Of a stretch of DNA of 64,000 nt, positions 1 through 10,596 are shown in pieces. This DNA is from Aquila chrysaetos chrysaetos (Eukaryota > Chordata > Aves > Accipitriformes > Accipitridae): assembly GCF_900496995.4 (NCBI RefSeq), contig NW_024470325.1:839012-903011 (forward strand). The letters run 5' to 3'. A model generated the notes under the pieces. It saw only the letters and a list, made by a program, of their open reading frames with translations, was not told where the DNA came from and searched no databases. Both the position numbers and the translations under genes were made by a program. Within the stretch, counting starts at the first letter, position 1; the number at the start of each line of letters is the position of its first letter.

Positions 1-830
1 CTGGGGTGGGGATATCCTTCCAGCATGGAGAAAGGATGGATGGGGACATCGCTGTGGCATGGGGACAGGTTGGATGGGGACGTTCTGCTGGGGTGGGAAC
101 ATCCTTCCAGCATGGAGAAAGGATGGATGGGGATGTCCCTTTGGCATGGAGATGGGTTGGACGGGGACGTTCTCCTGAGGTGGAGTGGGAATGTCCCACT
201 GTCATGGAGAAGGGATGGATGGGGACATTCTCCGAGGTGGAGCGGGGTGGGGACATCCCTCTGGCATGTGGAAAGGATGGATGGGGACGTCCCTTTGGCA
301 TGGAGATGGGTTGGATGGGGATGTTCTCCTGAGGTGAGGTGGGGACATCCCACTGTCATGGAGATGGGATGGATGGGGATGTCCCTCCAGCATGGAGATG
401 GGTTGGATGGGGACATCGCTCCAGTGTGGAGAAGCGTTGGATGGGGACGTTCTCCTGAGGTGGAGCGGGGTGGGGACATCCTTCCAACATGGAGAAAGGA
501 TGGATGGGGATGTCCTTCTGGCATGGGGACAGTCAGGTTGGATGGGGACGTTCTCCTGAGGTTTGGTGGGGATGTCCCTCACCCATGGAGAGGGGATGGA
601 TGGGGACGTCCCTCTGGCATGGGGACAGGTTGGATGGGGACGTTCTCCTGGGGTGGGGTGGGGACATCCTTCCAACACGGAGAAAGGATGGATGGGAACA
701 TCCCTTTGGCACGGAGATGGGCTGGACGGGGACGTTCTCCTGAGGTTCAGCGGGAACATCCCACTGTCATGGAGATGGGACGGATGGTGACATCCCTCCA
801 AGCACGATGCGAGGTGGGACACTGACATCT
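1..830. repeat. Minisatellite, GGATGGATGGGGAC-rich
   Basis: Irregular tandem array of G-rich units built around GGATGGATGGGGAC with CATCC or GTCCC spacers. The core recurs at about 31, 118, 206, 275, 365, 496 and 592, so spacing varies between about 70 and 130 bp with shorter sub-units inside. Several frames stay open on both strands only because the repeat lacks stops; I see no gene in it. It lies downstream of the minus-strand lipoxygenase exons, where the last coding exon would be expected, so it may sit in the final intron. Confidence 0.85.
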
Positions 831-955
831 ACTCCCCCTTAGGGTGGGGGACATCCCTCCAGCACCCACAGGCCTCGGAGAGGGCCACCTCTCCGGCGTG
901 GGTTTTTGGGGGGGACATCTGGTTTTTTTGGGTGCAGATGACTCTGAGGTCCCAC

Positions 956-1056
956 CTGCCCGTTGTTGACGGCCGCGTGCTGCACCGAGCAGGTGAACAC
1001 CACCATGGTGAGGAACTTGCCGAGCTCCGCCACCGTCCGCAGCGAGGACGGGATAC
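956..1056 (-). CDS. Lipoxygenase exon, 101 bp, iron-ligand region
   Basis: The acceptor TTCCAG is followed by codons for [16 protein letters not shown], then [14 protein letters not shown], and the exon ends at CAG before donor GTGGGA. This is the segment that carries a catalytic iron-binding histidine (in VQHAAV) and an asparagine in the lipoxygenase family. It is intact here. Confidence 0.82.
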
Positions 1057-1163
1057 CTGGAAGGTGGAAAAGGACAATGAAGAACATCACGGATCCCATC
1101 CTTTACTCCTCCCGCCACCCTTAGGGACATCGCGGAGCACCCATGGGTGCAGGAACACCCTAC

Positions 1164-1285
1164 CCGAAGACGTCCTGCTCAAGAAACCATTGACGAAGAT
1201 CTCCATCGCCCACGCCTGCAGCTCGGCGTCCTCGCGTACCGCCGCGTCCTCCTTGTAGCAAAAATCCACGATGGCGGAGACGAAC
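1164..1285 (-). CDS. Lipoxygenase exon, 122 bp
   Basis: The acceptor GGTAG is followed by codons for [16 protein letters not shown], then [14 protein letters not shown], ending in TCGG before the donor GTAGGG. The split codons join in frame with both neighbouring exons: an arginine with the upstream exon and a glycine with the downstream one. No stop or frameshift is visible. Confidence 0.8.
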
Positions 1286-1362
1286 CTACCGGAGGGTGGG
1301 ATTAAGGTGAGTGGGGTGGTCCCGTAGCACCCATGGGACCACCCCGGCCGGTCGTCACCCAC

Positions 1363-1532
1363 CTCCGGATGGCTTCCCAAAGGATCATCCCGTCATCCCA
1401 GTAGCGGTAGTTGGGAATTTGGGTCATGCCACGTTGGCGGATGTCATCGGGGAGGCAGAGGGAGGCGTAGGTCACCTTCTCCAAGCCCTATCGGACCAGT
1501 AGCAGCAGTCCCTCATAGGTGGCACCCGAGGA
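1363..1532 (-). pseudogene. Lipoxygenase exon, 170 bp, with in-frame TAG
   Basis: The acceptor CCCACCAG precedes the exon and the donor GTGGGT follows at 1362. The frame set by the conserved LCLPDD and NYRYWDDG motifs reads through TAG at 1488-1490, just before GLEKVTYAS. Everything else in the exon is family-like and without gaps, so the stop is the only visible lesion. Confidence 0.8.
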
Positions 1533-1589
1533 CTGGTGGGGAGGGTGGCACCCATGGGTGCGCCGAGGAGGAGGAGGCACTGTGGCCTG

Positions 1590-2345
1590 CCTCCACCCGC
1601 TCCCAGTGCTCCCAGTATACTCCAGCACCCCCGGTTCTTCCCCAGCTCCAACATGGTCTCTAGTGTCCCCCAGGGCTCCCCAGTGCCCCCAGTATACCCC
1701 ACTGTCCCCAGTGCTCTCTCGTGTCCCCCAGCCCATGCTCTCTAGTGTGCCCCAGTGCTCCCAGTATAGCCCAGTGCCCCAAGAGCACAAGTACTCCCCC
1801 AGTGCTCCCAGTATACTCCAGTAACCCCAGTCCTTCCCCAGCTCTGACACGGTCTCTAGTGTCCCCCAGGTCTTCAAGGCTCCCTAGTGCTTCCAGTCTA
1901 CCCCAGTGCTCACAAGTGCTCCCAGGGCACCAATACTCCAAGTATCACCCCACCCAGTGCTCCCAGTATACCCCAGTGGCCCCCAGTGCTCCCAGTGCAC
2001 CCCAGTGCGCCCAGTATAACCCACTGTCCCCAGTGTTCTCAGGCGTCCCCCATCCCATGCTCTCTAGTGTCCCCCAGTGCCCCCAGTATACACCAGTGTC
2101 CCCAGTCCTTCCCCAGCTCCAACACCCCGCCCCAGGCCCTCTAGTGTCCCACAGGTCTTCAGGGCTCCCCAGTGCCCCCCCAGTGCTCCCAGTCTACCCC
2201 AGTGCTCATGAGTGCTCCCAGGGCACCGGTACTCCAAGTATCACCCCCCGCCAGTGCTCCCAGTATACCCCAGTGTCCACAGTGCTCCAAGAGCACAAGT
2301 ACTCACCCAGTGGCCCCAGTATGCTCCAGTGCACCCAGTATACCC
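1590..2345. repeat. Minisatellite, 20-bp CCCAGTGCTCCCAGTATA units
   Basis: Long array of about 20-bp units of the form CCCAGTGCYCCCAGTATACC, with interspersed variants such as TCCCCAGCTCCAACAC. It begins shortly upstream (in minus-strand terms) of the 170-bp lipoxygenase exon, so it occupies what would be the preceding intron. The open frames across it are repeat artefacts. Confidence 0.88.
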
Positions 2346-2355
2346 CACTGTCCCT

Positions 2356-2751
2356 TTTCTGAAAGAGGCTCTGCCGAGGACGAGGGCCATGAGTTGTTCC
2401 GTCTCTGGGAAAGCACAGATCCCCAGGGCTTTTGTGCCTGTAGATATGGTGCCAAGAGAAGGTGAAGAGCAGCAACAGCCTTCAGGGCTGGGCCCTTCCT
2501 TGTGGGAGCAGGAGCCAGACGTTTCCCTTTTCGGAAAGAGTTTTAGACATGAAACTGAGAAGAAAACCACCTTGTCCAAAAAGCTGGAGCTTCCAGGAAG
2601 CTTACAGTTTTAAGGAAATTTCTTAGGAAGGGCCACCTGCTAAGTCATGAGGGACAGTTACTGTCTGCTGTACTGACCGTGCTTTGCTGGAGCTCCTTTC
2701 AGGCGTAGCGGGCTGGAGGCAAGGAATTTTTTCCTTTTCCCATCTCCTCCA
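2356..2751 (+). repeat. Dispersed repeat X, copy 1
   Basis: This segment recurs at 63351-64000 with near identity, including the AAGAAAACCACCTTGTCC and GAAGCTTACAGTTTTAAGG stretches. Copy 1 holds a little more than one of the 174-bp units that are tandemly repeated in copy 2. Homology continues until copy 2 runs off the window, so the true right end is unknown. No coding function is recognised; it may be part of an unclassified LTR or low-copy duplication. Confidence 0.75.
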
Positions 2752-2834
2752 GTCAGTTCACTGTGGTTCATGGAGGGAGGACGAGAGATTTACTCAAGAA
2801 AATTTCACACTAGAGACAAGTGAAAGTTTTTTTC

Positions 2835-2965
2835 CTCCTGAGGACAGCCAAGCACAGGAAGTGGCTGCCCAGAGGAATAATCCCGTTTCCATTCCTGGAG
2901 GTTTTCAAGGCGTAACTTGGATCAAGTGCTGAGGAACCAGCTCTCACCTCAGAGTTGACCATGCT
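2835..2965 (+). mobile_element. CR1 LINE 3'-end remnant
   Basis: AAGTGGCTGCCCAGAG, followed by a stretch with TCCTGGAGGTTTTCAAGG and ending in a CTGAG-containing tail, matches the typical 3' region of avian CR1 elements in plus orientation. It is short and diverged. Confidence 0.55.
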
Positions 2966-2984
2966 GAGCTGGAGACCTCCTGAG

Positions 2985-3440
2985 TGTACTGGTTTTGACT
3001 GGGACAGAGTTAAATTTCTTCACAGTAGCTTGTATGGGTCTGTGTTTTGGATTTGTGCTTAAAACTGGGTTGAAAACACACTGATGATGTAGTTATTGCT
3101 GCGCAGCGCTTGCGCAGCATGAAGGCTTTTTCTGCTCCTCACACTGCCCTGCCAACGAGTAGGCTGCGGGTGCAGAGGTTGGGAGGGGACACAGCCGGGA
3201 GAGCTGACCCCAACTGACCAAAGGATATTCCCTACCATATAATGTCATGCTCAGAAATAAAACTGGGGACGTAGAGAGGTCGGAAGCAGCTGCCGTTTCT
3301 TGGGGATTGGCTGGACATTGATTAGTCGGTGGTGAGCAATTGTCTTCTTTTGCATCATTTTTTTTTTTCTTGGGTGTTATTTTCCTCTTTCTTTGAGGGC
3401 TTTTTTGGTTGTATTTTCTTTTTTCCTAGTTTTTTTATCA
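2985..3440 (+). mobile_element. Diverged solo LTR fragment (ERV-L-like family)
   Basis: It starts TGTACTGGTTTTGACTGGGA and follows the order of the intact LTRs at 20714 and 41533: GGTTGAAAACACACTGATG, a promoter-like segment with GATATTCCCTACCATATAATG, and GGTGGTGAGCAATTG. It ends in a T-rich stretch before the family's terminal AACCACGACA, so the 3' end is missing. Confidence 0.7.
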
Positions 3441-3619
3441 AGTTCATAACTAAGCTTGCCAAGTAGAGCCAATAGCATGGAGAGAGGGCAGCCAGCCTGT
3501 TGGCAAAAACAGCTTTGCCCTGCTTAGAGAGGTGGATCCCACCTCTCCCAAGCAGATGCTGCTCTGCAGTCAGGGTGCCACGGGCACAGAACCCAAACCA
3601 TGTCCCCTACACCTGTTCT
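3441..3619. other. No gene seen
   Basis: Short unassigned sequence between the LTR fragment and the esterase-like remnant. Nothing recognised. Confidence 0.4.
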
Positions 3620-3960
3620 GCAGTTAAGTATTAACTTGTCCTGTTAGTGCCTTTCTCCTCACACCCTTTCCCCTCACCAACAAGGTTGAGGAGAAAACCA
3701 TCTGGGCCCCCATGCCCTTCACTATCACCCCCAGAGCCCTGTAGTCATATCTGATACCGTCACTTCTTTCCCCTGGCAGTGTGATTTGTGCCCACTTGCA
3801 ATAAGAGCAGGGGGTAGTAGTCAGAGGGCCGGATGAGCTTTGGACTTCCCACCACAACATCCTGGATCCTGGTCCCCAGCAAGCAGCAAACCTCTCTAGA
3901 TGGTTGGTTGGGATGACAGATGGGTGCCTCTCTTCCCCGTATTAGGTAGTCATCCATTAC
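3620..3960 (-). pseudogene. CR1-type LINE ORF1, esterase-like domain remnant
   Basis: Two overlapping minus frames (3760-3957, then 3624-3860) encode GTRIQDVVVGSPKLIRPSDYY, then PLLLLQVGTN, and YDYRALGVIVKGMGAQMVFSS. This pattern recurs in bird genomes and I take it to be the SGNH/esterase-like part of CR1 LINE ORF1. VGTN resembles the block carrying an oxyanion-hole asparagine in SGNH hydrolases. A frameshift separates the two parts and no other ORF1 sequence adjoins, so it is dead. The family call is from memory. Confidence 0.55.
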
Positions 3961-4342
3961 GATCCAAAAACCCCGACGGCACTACGTCTAGTTGAGGCTT
4001 GACTGTCTCCACTGTGGAGATCCCACAGCCTTTCTGGGTGCATGTTCCCAGTGTCCTGACAGATCTTATAGTGCAGGTTCTTTTCTCTTAAGCCTAGTCA
4101 GAATTTCCCATGGCCCAAATTTTCCCATGGCTTCTCATCCTTCCACTGTGCCCACCTGGGAAGAGTCTGACTCATCCTCCTCTGCACCATCCCATAAGCT
4201 AGCTGTAGACAATGACAGTATCTCCCCTAGGCCAGCCTTGATTTTCTGACATCCTTCTCTTTGGCCCAATGATATCGACCGGTCTTCAGCAGACTCCCCG
4301 TTTCCAGCAGTTGGAGGTTGTTGGAGGGAATGACCAGACAAG

Positions 4343-4865
4343 GAGACCGTCCCTGGGGGCTGGTGAAACGGGAAGTCAGAGGCACTGGTTACAGGTGGAA
4401 GACCAATTGTGGAGGTGGCTGTGAAAGCCCTAAATGTGTTTCACCAAGCAGGATGGCCAAGGCCTGAACCCCATCCCCCTGGGAAGGGGGATCCTTTCCT
4501 ACACGGGACACTTACAGCTCTTCCTGGGAGCAGTTTCATGTGCGGGGTGTGATGCCGAGTGAAGGACAGCGGTAGGACACCTCCCAGGCTCTTTGGGGGG
4601 TCAGTGAGGAGGGAACAAGGGCCTGGGGCTGTAAGAAACCAGTATCCTCACATGGGCTTCAGTGGAAGAGACAGCAGCCACCATGGAGATGACAAGGACT
4701 TCAGATCTGTTGGTGGGGAGGAGGGGGGCAGCCGCACAAAGGCCCTGTTTGCACCACAGACAGTCCTACACTGCCCTATGCCTGTGCCAGTTTCCCTGCA
4801 GACTTCAGCTGCCTCCCCCTGTTTCCCCACCCCACCCTGACCTTGGGATCTCCCAAGTAGAAGAA
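4343..4865. repeat. Olfactory-receptor-flank paralogue, copy 1
   Basis: Shares a recognisable order of blocks with 31850-32300: GGAAGGGGGATCCT, GCTCTTCCTG, GACACCTCCCAGGCTCTT, and a CACAGRCWGTCCT...TGTCCTATGCCTG-like segment. It also matches 6690-6860 around CCACAGGCTGTCCTATACTG. Identity is modest. It appears to be diverged sequence duplicated along with olfactory receptor genes. Confidence 0.45.
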
Positions 4866-5159
4866 CTTGGAGCAATGCAGTAATTTGAGCCTGGGGGAAA
4901 CTGTGAGGGCAATGGACTTGAATAATTTTATCATTCTTTCTCACAATCCAAACCTTTTTTACTTGGCATAAATTAAATTGGTCTTCCCCAAGTCAACCCT
5001 TCTTTGCCTGTGACAGTAATTAGTAAGTGATCTCCCTGTCTTCATCGTGACCCAGGAGCTCTTCCATCTTATTTTCTCCCTTTGTCCTTTTGAGCTGGAG
5101 GTGTGACTGGGCAGCTGGGTGGGTGTCTGGCTGTTGGGCAAGGCTAACCCACTACAGGA
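4866..5159. other. No gene seen
   Basis: Unassigned sequence between the receptor-flank paralogue and the CR1 fragment. The open frames have no recognisable domain. Confidence 0.4.
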
Positions 5160-5460
5160 CAGCCACCTCAGGACTGCTGTGTCCAGTGTGGGGCTCACCA
5201 GCACAAGGAAGACCCTGACAGACTGGAGAGAGAGTTGCAGAGGCCAGAAGGATGGTTGGGGCCTGGAGCACATTGTGTACAAGGAGAGGCTGAGAAAGCC
5301 GGGGTTAGGAAAAAAATCCCTCAGAGCCAAACACTGGGGCAAGGACCCAGGCCGTTTGGTGAGATCTCTATCAGTGGAGATTTTCAAAATCTGTCGAGAC
5401 AAGCACCTGATGTAGCCGGAGGTGTCTGAAAATGGGCTTGGCTGAGAGTCTGGCTGTGGC
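5160..5460 (+). mobile_element. CR1 LINE 3' fragment with internal deletion
   Basis: GGGCCTGGAGCACATTGTG, followed by an AGGCTGAGAAAG segment, corresponds to the CR1 3' region around 'gagcacctctcctatgaagacaggctgagag'. Further on, AGTGGAGATTTTCAAAATC matches the extreme 3' region, so the sequence that normally lies between is deleted. Plus orientation, diverged. Confidence 0.6.
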
Positions 5461-5465
5461 AAGAG

Positions 5466-6430
5466 CTATGGGACTTGATGTGTAATGAGTGTTGGTAGGA
5501 AACTGGTTCCCTTTGTATTAGTAATGGCAGTAGAGCTGGGTATCCTAGAGACCTGGAGGAAGACAGGGGTGACCATGCAGCAAAGGTCCTTCCTCAGGGT
5601 TGGGCTGTATGGCCACTCACTCTCTGGCTCTTCTCTGTTCATATTATAGGCGATCCCCAACACTGACTGCGTTTGCCCCTTCTCTGCCCCCACCAGCCCC
5701 ACGCCCCAGGGCAGCATGACAGTCCTGGCCCTGGAGCTCCTCAGCCAGCTCTTGCATCTCTCCAACCCCCTTCCCCTGTGCCAGCTGGGTTCCTGCTGCC
5801 TGCCCTTTGATTGCAGAGTCCTCCTTTCCCTGTGAATACCTGGAATTAACACTTTTGCGTGATTCCACCTGGGCAATCTCTCACTTTGTGGATCTCTGGT
5901 CACACCCCAGGCACACGCTGCCCATGGAGATCCCCTGGGATATCCAGGCAGCTACAGATTCCCCTCCTGGAAGATGTCTTCTGCCCTGTCACATGTGGGA
6001 AAGGACTGGGTTTCTACCTCAGTGACCATTTGTCATCTCCACTGTCACCAGGCACCAACAGGTGAGTCCTAAATCCACCCCTCTAGCAGGTCACAAGGTG
6101 ACAATGAGCTTTTTGCCCTTGAAACCATGGATCAATAGGCCTTTTGGAGGTGCAGTATCACGGGCCTGTTCCTGACACGAGGTTTGGAAAAACAGCCCCA
6201 CCATCAGGCAGTGCCCAGGGAAGATCCCTTTTTATTACAGAGATGCTATGAGGGAGTCAGCTTGGACCCAGTGCTACAAAGTCGCATTTTTATATGGTCC
6301 TCCAGGTGAGACAGAAGAGGTTCCTGCTTCACATGAAGTACAGGAAGTCCAAGTATTAGTCTATGAACATGAAACCCCAAAGAGCAGTAACAACAACAAT
6401 AATAAAAGAAAGCATGGGCCTAGTATGGGA
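5466..6430. other. No gene seen; 3' flank of an olfactory receptor fragment
   Basis: No domain, RNA gene or repeat is recognised. A short AAC/AAT-rich stretch lies near 6390. The part next to 6430 is the 3' flank of the minus-strand olfactory receptor tail. Confidence 0.4.
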
Positions 6431-6431
6431 G

Positions 6432-6661
6432 TCACTTGTGGAAAAAGACTGGAAGTTTACTGGTATTGAAAAATGTCCATGAAATCACTTTCCTCAGGGC
6501 ATTTTTGAGCTCCCTGTTCCTCATGCTATAGATGAGAGGGTTCACAACTGGAGGCACCAGCGAGTACAGCACGGCCACCACCAGATCCAGGGATGGGGAG
6601 CAGATGCAGGGGGGCTTCAGATAGGCAATCGTGCCAGGGCTGACATACATGGAGACCACTC
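6432..6661 (-). pseudogene. Olfactory receptor C-terminal fragment
   Basis: About 76 codons of a class A olfactory GPCR, from extracellular loop 3 region to the stop. VVSMYVSPGTIAYLKPP, SLDLVVAVLYSLVPP and NPLIYSMRNRELK are the hallmark TM6-TM7 sequences, ending in a normal C-terminus (LPVFFHK). It matches the intact receptor at 28055-29026 in order and spacing. Sequence upstream (above 6661) is unrelated, so TM1-TM5 are gone. The cut is abrupt, which points to a deletion or rearrangement rather than gradual decay. Confidence 0.88.
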
Positions 6662-6689
6662 AGCCCACAAGTCAGCAGCCCTAGCCAAG

Positions 6690-6860
6690 AGAACAAGGAC
6701 CTCAGTTCTGGGTCCCAGCCCTAACAAAGCCCTTGGCTTTCCCCACCACAGGCTGTCCTATACTGTCCTATGTCAGTGATCATTTCTCTGCAGATTTTAA
6801 CTCTCCCCCCTGCTTCCCCAACTCACTCTGAGCCCATGATATCCCAAGGTTTACTGATAA
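6690..6860. repeat. Olfactory-receptor-flank paralogue, copy 2
   Basis: CCACAGGCTGTCCTATACTG and the following TTCTCTGCAGATTTTAACTC with a CCCTGCTTCCCCA segment parallel 4750-4860 (CACAGACAGTCCTACACTG, CCCTGCAGACTTCAGC, CCTGTTTCCCCACC). It adjoins the truncated receptor fragment. Confidence 0.45.
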
Positions 6861-9223
6861 CTCTCTGTCCTCACTGTTGTCAAACATAAAGATGTGGTTT
6901 TCTGAGGGTTAGACAATGGCTCTGAGTTCCCCAAAACCCATCTGGCTTCTTTCAAAGCCTTGTTTATGTTCCTCTAGCACCCAAGATGTGCTCCTCTAGC
7001 CCCAGGCTCGCTTGAATTCTTACGTGCACGGCTCTCTCCCTGCACCACCACGTCTCTCACAAACCTTCCCTCTTCCCCCGCAGTGATGAAACTTCACCCC
7101 AGGAGGTCTGTGCATCCTCCACACTCATAGATGTTTCCTGAGGTCCATCCAAGTATGGGAAGTGAAGCAGGAAAAGAGCAAGGTCAGCTTATTTGACATG
7201 ATAGCCACCCTCAGCAGCGGGCCTTCTCCATTTTCTAGGCATGCACATATCATAGAAAAATCTCTTTCACCCCTGACTTGCAGAAGAGGGGTCTTCCTTC
7301 CTGACATCTTCCCAGGACACACCTCCTCCTCTTCCCCATCCACAGACAACCACTGCTTTCCATTTCTGGCCTCAGAGAGGGTTTCAGGATTTGCTAAAGC
7401 CATCAGCCACCTCCTTGTTTCTCACTGACATCCCTCGACCTCTCTCTGAGCCCTACACTTGGCCAATCAATCAGTGCTGCTCGGAGCTGCTCGCTCTTCA
7501 GAAGAGGCCTTGAGATTCCTGCATATTCCTGGTGCTTATTAACTATCTTCCTGGCTCTCTCCAGTGCTCATGGCAAACGTTGCTGTCTACAACAGGGCCT
7601 TTATGACCATCTTTTATGAAATCATTGTCTTTTTAAGATCTTCTCTGCAGAAAGAGTAGCCACAGAAAAGCACCAAAAGCACCAAACACACCAAAGCAGA
7701 GTCTGAGTGAAGTGCCAGTAAGAAGCAGCTGAGCAACACCCAAGGCTCTGGCTTCCTGGCAAGGAGTCTCTCCTGTTTGTCACCTTTTCTCATGAAAGGA
7801 GCAGGAAAACTGTCCATCCCACGGAGCTCTGCAGAAGGAAGATGGAGCTGTACATAGCGTGAGGCGATACAAGTGGGATCAGCAGGTAGAGAAGACTCCT
7901 GTAGGGAAGGCATTTTGAGGGAGCACCCTGACTTCACCCAGATAAAAAAGAGACCAGGCAGTGTGCTGACATGATGGGGAGAAGTGTCCTGCGGTAAAAG
8001 AGTGTGGATGAGAGAAGGTGGGAGAGATTTGGTTTGCAGAGATTTGAGGTAGTACTTTCAGCACATCAGCAGCCTGAGGTTTGGAGCCAAGGAAAAATAT
8101 AGAAGCTCTCAAGGACATTTTGGAATTAATGGAACTATCACTAATAGCGGTAACAGGACAGTGCTGCAAGGGAACTCTTTTGTATTCTCGATGATGAACT
8201 AAATCTATTTAATTTTTCTTTTTACATGACAAAAATAGCTATGAGTTCTCAGTGATTAGCCTCTGGTATACAATTCTTAGAACAAGTGTCCATGATGGCA
8301 CCTCCTGGCAGCTGCTTCATGGCCCCTGTCAGTGCCCTGTCCCTGTGCTGGCCCAGCCCCACTGACCATACATGGACGCACGGCCCCATTGTGCAGGCAC
8401 AGCATGGGAAAGGGGAGAGTCAGGGGTGGGGACCTTCCCCCCATTGTGATCCTAAAGATGGCCTTCAGATCACAGTTCCCCCATGACCCTCCTACTTTTG
8501 CAGCTTCCCCAGCACCTGACCCATGCCCTGCTGCAGCCTTGTCCCATGTGGAGCTTTGCAGACACCTCTGCTCCAGGGTCTGCCAGCGTCTTGGGAAGGA
8601 GGGAAGCTGGGTAGGGCTGTCTGTTTTCCCAAACCAGCCTTAGGACCACCGGGAAGGTGGAGGTGGCCTCACAGCAAAACACACCTGTAAACCTGGGGTG
8701 ACCAGCAAGCGCTGGAAATGGCCAATGAGAGATGCTGGGGGTGACAAAGGCCCTGAGTCACCTTCGCAGTCTATCCACACTGCCAAGGGCACAGACCAGA
8801 CTCCTCCTCTCCCCTACACCTGCATGTCTTCCATGCTTTCCACAAGCCCTAGCTCTGAACAACAAAACCCCGGTGTGAGTCCTCATGCTGCAGGGTCACA
8901 CACTGCCAACTCTACACTGATGTTTTTTCTCTCCTGGGCACTTTCCAGCCCAGCACTGCTCCCCCTAAACTCTCCCCACTTCCCTTGACCTCCCTCCACC
9001 TCCTCTGCCCTCTTCCCAGCACAGCCCAGTCTGGCATGGCCCCACAGCAGAGCCCACCACAGGGTGCGGCAGAGCTCTGGGCACTCACCCCACAGCCCCA
9101 GACCCTCTGAAGGGCACAGCAGCTCCTTGGGGGTGGAGAGGGCTGAGCCCCAGGCCTGGGGGGCATCTGTGGCACAAGGCCTGAGGACATCCCCTTGTGT
9201 GATGGAAATGCTGCTATGGAGGC
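6861..9223. other. Unassigned intergenic sequence
   Basis: About 2.4 kb without a recognisable gene. Several open frames of 60-107 codons lie on both strands, but none has a domain, a signal peptide followed by family motifs, or a consistent splice pattern. Base composition becomes more GC-rich after about 8300. Confidence 0.4.
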
Positions 9224-9787
9224 TGACGTGCAGAAAACTGACTCTACAATCAGTGAGGTTATAAAGTAAGTATGTTCATTCAGCGCTGGGCAGCACGGGG
9301 GGTAGTCCCACCAAAGTCGTGCGCGCCTGACTCGGCAGTTTGCTTGAAATTTATAAAATCATGTGTTACATATTCACAATACGCCTATACATATGCATGA
9401 CCTATCCCTGCTGCATATTAAAATGAGTTCCGAGAGGTCATTTCCATAGTCTCCTCTCAACTGTGCTTGCGCAGTGCCTCTTTATGGTGGTCGTCGCAGA
9501 GATGAAGATAGATGACTCCGTTCACCGCTAGTAACCTCTTTTCTTGCGCAGGCTCAGAGGTTTCTTGGTATTCACCCAAGCTACAAGACCAGTCTTAGCT
9601 GGCTCTTGGGGCCAGCTCCTGCTTCTTATCAGGAACTGTCTCTGCCTCATTGGCTGGTTCTTGGTACCAGCTCTTCTCATCAAGGACTGTCTCTATGTCA
9701 GCTAATTTCAGCAATGTAAGCGCTGAACATCATCTTTCATCCCCCTTTATTATGTCTACTGAGATTCTTTTGACTCCCCTTGTCTCA
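9224..9787 (-). mobile_element. Solo LTR, family B, minus orientation
   Basis: Reverse complement runs TGAGACAAGGGGAGTC to CACGTCA, and the same element occurs in plus orientation at 57034-57608. Shared internal landmarks include GCGCAAGCAC-type CpG sites, GACGACCACC, ATTCACAATACGCC (here on the plus strand) and the ACTTTGGTGGGACTAC segment. No internal retroviral sequence adjoins on either side. I could not find a matching target duplication. Confidence 0.78.
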
Positions 9788-10147
9788 GCACCAGCAAAAG
9801 CTCTGCCTCCCCTGGGCCCTCTCTCCCCTATGAGAGAGGTCTTCCACCAACCCCACCCTTCTTCCACCTCCAGCTTTGGCTGCTGCGTGTGCCTGGCCTG
9901 CCCGCTTGCCTTCACCACTCACTTTTGTAACTGAGGCCTGACACATATCTTGGCACTCCCACTGTAAGCTGGCACCCACCCCACACCTGGAGTCTACCTG
10001 GCCATGGAGGCAGGCAGAGGACAGGTCCACTCTGCCCGGCGCTGGGCACAGCTTTTCCCTGGGAATGTCCCCAAGGAGCTCTCTTCATGTGTGTGTCAGC
10101 CTGTGGCCTGGCAGGGGTGGAACTGGGACAAGGGCTGCTGGGGCAGG
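9788..10147. other. No gene seen
   Basis: GC-rich flank between the solo LTR and the tRNA-Phe gene. Nothing recognised apart from short chance frames. Confidence 0.4.
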
Positions 10148-10220
10148 GCTGAAGTAGCTCAGCTGGGAGAGCGTTAGACTGAAGATCTAAAGGTCCCTGG
10201 TTCAACCCCGGGCTTCAGCA
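10148..10220 (+). tRNA. tRNA-Phe-GAA: tRNA-Phe (anticodon GAA)
   Basis: 73-nt cloverleaf. The acceptor stem GCTGAAG pairs with CTTCAGC, followed by discriminator A. The D arm is GCTCAGCTGGGAGAGC, the anticodon arm TTAGACTGAAGATCTAA carries GAA, and the T arm CCTGGTTCAACCCCGGG has the B-box core. It matches vertebrate nuclear tRNA-Phe closely, with compensated changes in the acceptor stem (second and sixth pairs). CCA is not encoded, as expected. The downstream sequence lacks an immediate clear T-run. A second tRNA gene follows 376 bp on, same strand. Confidence 0.95.
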
Positions 10221-10596
10221 ATGATTTGCTCCTGTAGATTTTTGCAGAGACTGGCTGGCTACTTCCAGCCTGCCCTGGCCCTCCTTGCTCCTTCACCTCT
10301 TGCCAGAGCACTGCCCGTGCACTGGAGCTGCAGATCTGCAGGTTAGAATGAGCCTTCCTCTTGCACTGCAAGCCCCCAGCCTTCCCCTGGACAGGACTCT
10401 CCATTCAGTGCTTCTTTGGGGTGGTCTTGAGCCGCCCCTCCTTCCCTGCTCCACAGCACTTGGCATCTCTCCTTTGTGGGGTCTCTGCAAAGACCCTGTC
10501 TCTCTCCTCTGTGTCATTCTCAACGGGGCACAGACTGCTCCCCTTGTCATAGACACATCACGGGAGAAGAGTGTGTCTCCTGCTGGCAGGCATCAA

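Larger units (their letters stand above)
956..1532 (-). pseudogene. Arachidonate lipoxygenase fragment (three consecutive exons, stop in the first)
   Basis: Three minus-strand exons at 1363-1532, 1164-1285 and 956-1056 encode consecutive parts of an animal lipoxygenase (iron dioxygenase of polyunsaturated fatty acids). They are 170, 122 and 101 bp, which as I recall are the sizes of the corresponding exons in vertebrate ALOX genes. The splice sites are canonical and the phases join. Recognisable stretches are [35 protein letters not shown] and [14 protein letters not shown]; the last holds a histidine and asparagine that act as iron ligands in the family. An in-frame TAG lies at 1488-1490, 14 codons into the first exon. 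Earlier exons and the C-terminal exon are absent; minisatellites lie on both sides. The sequence is most like the ALOX15B/ALOX12B/ALOXE3 group, but I cannot assign a member. Preserved splicing with one stop suggests a recent pseudogene or an assembly error. Confidence 0.8.

Noticed and set aside
25..825. Open frames of 208 to 266 codons on both strands
   Set aside because: They follow the minisatellite unit and exist in several frames at once, so they reflect repeat composition.
1721..2362. 213-codon open frame rich in Ser, Pro and Gln
   Set aside because: Translation of the 20-bp minisatellite in one frame; no start context or conserved domain.
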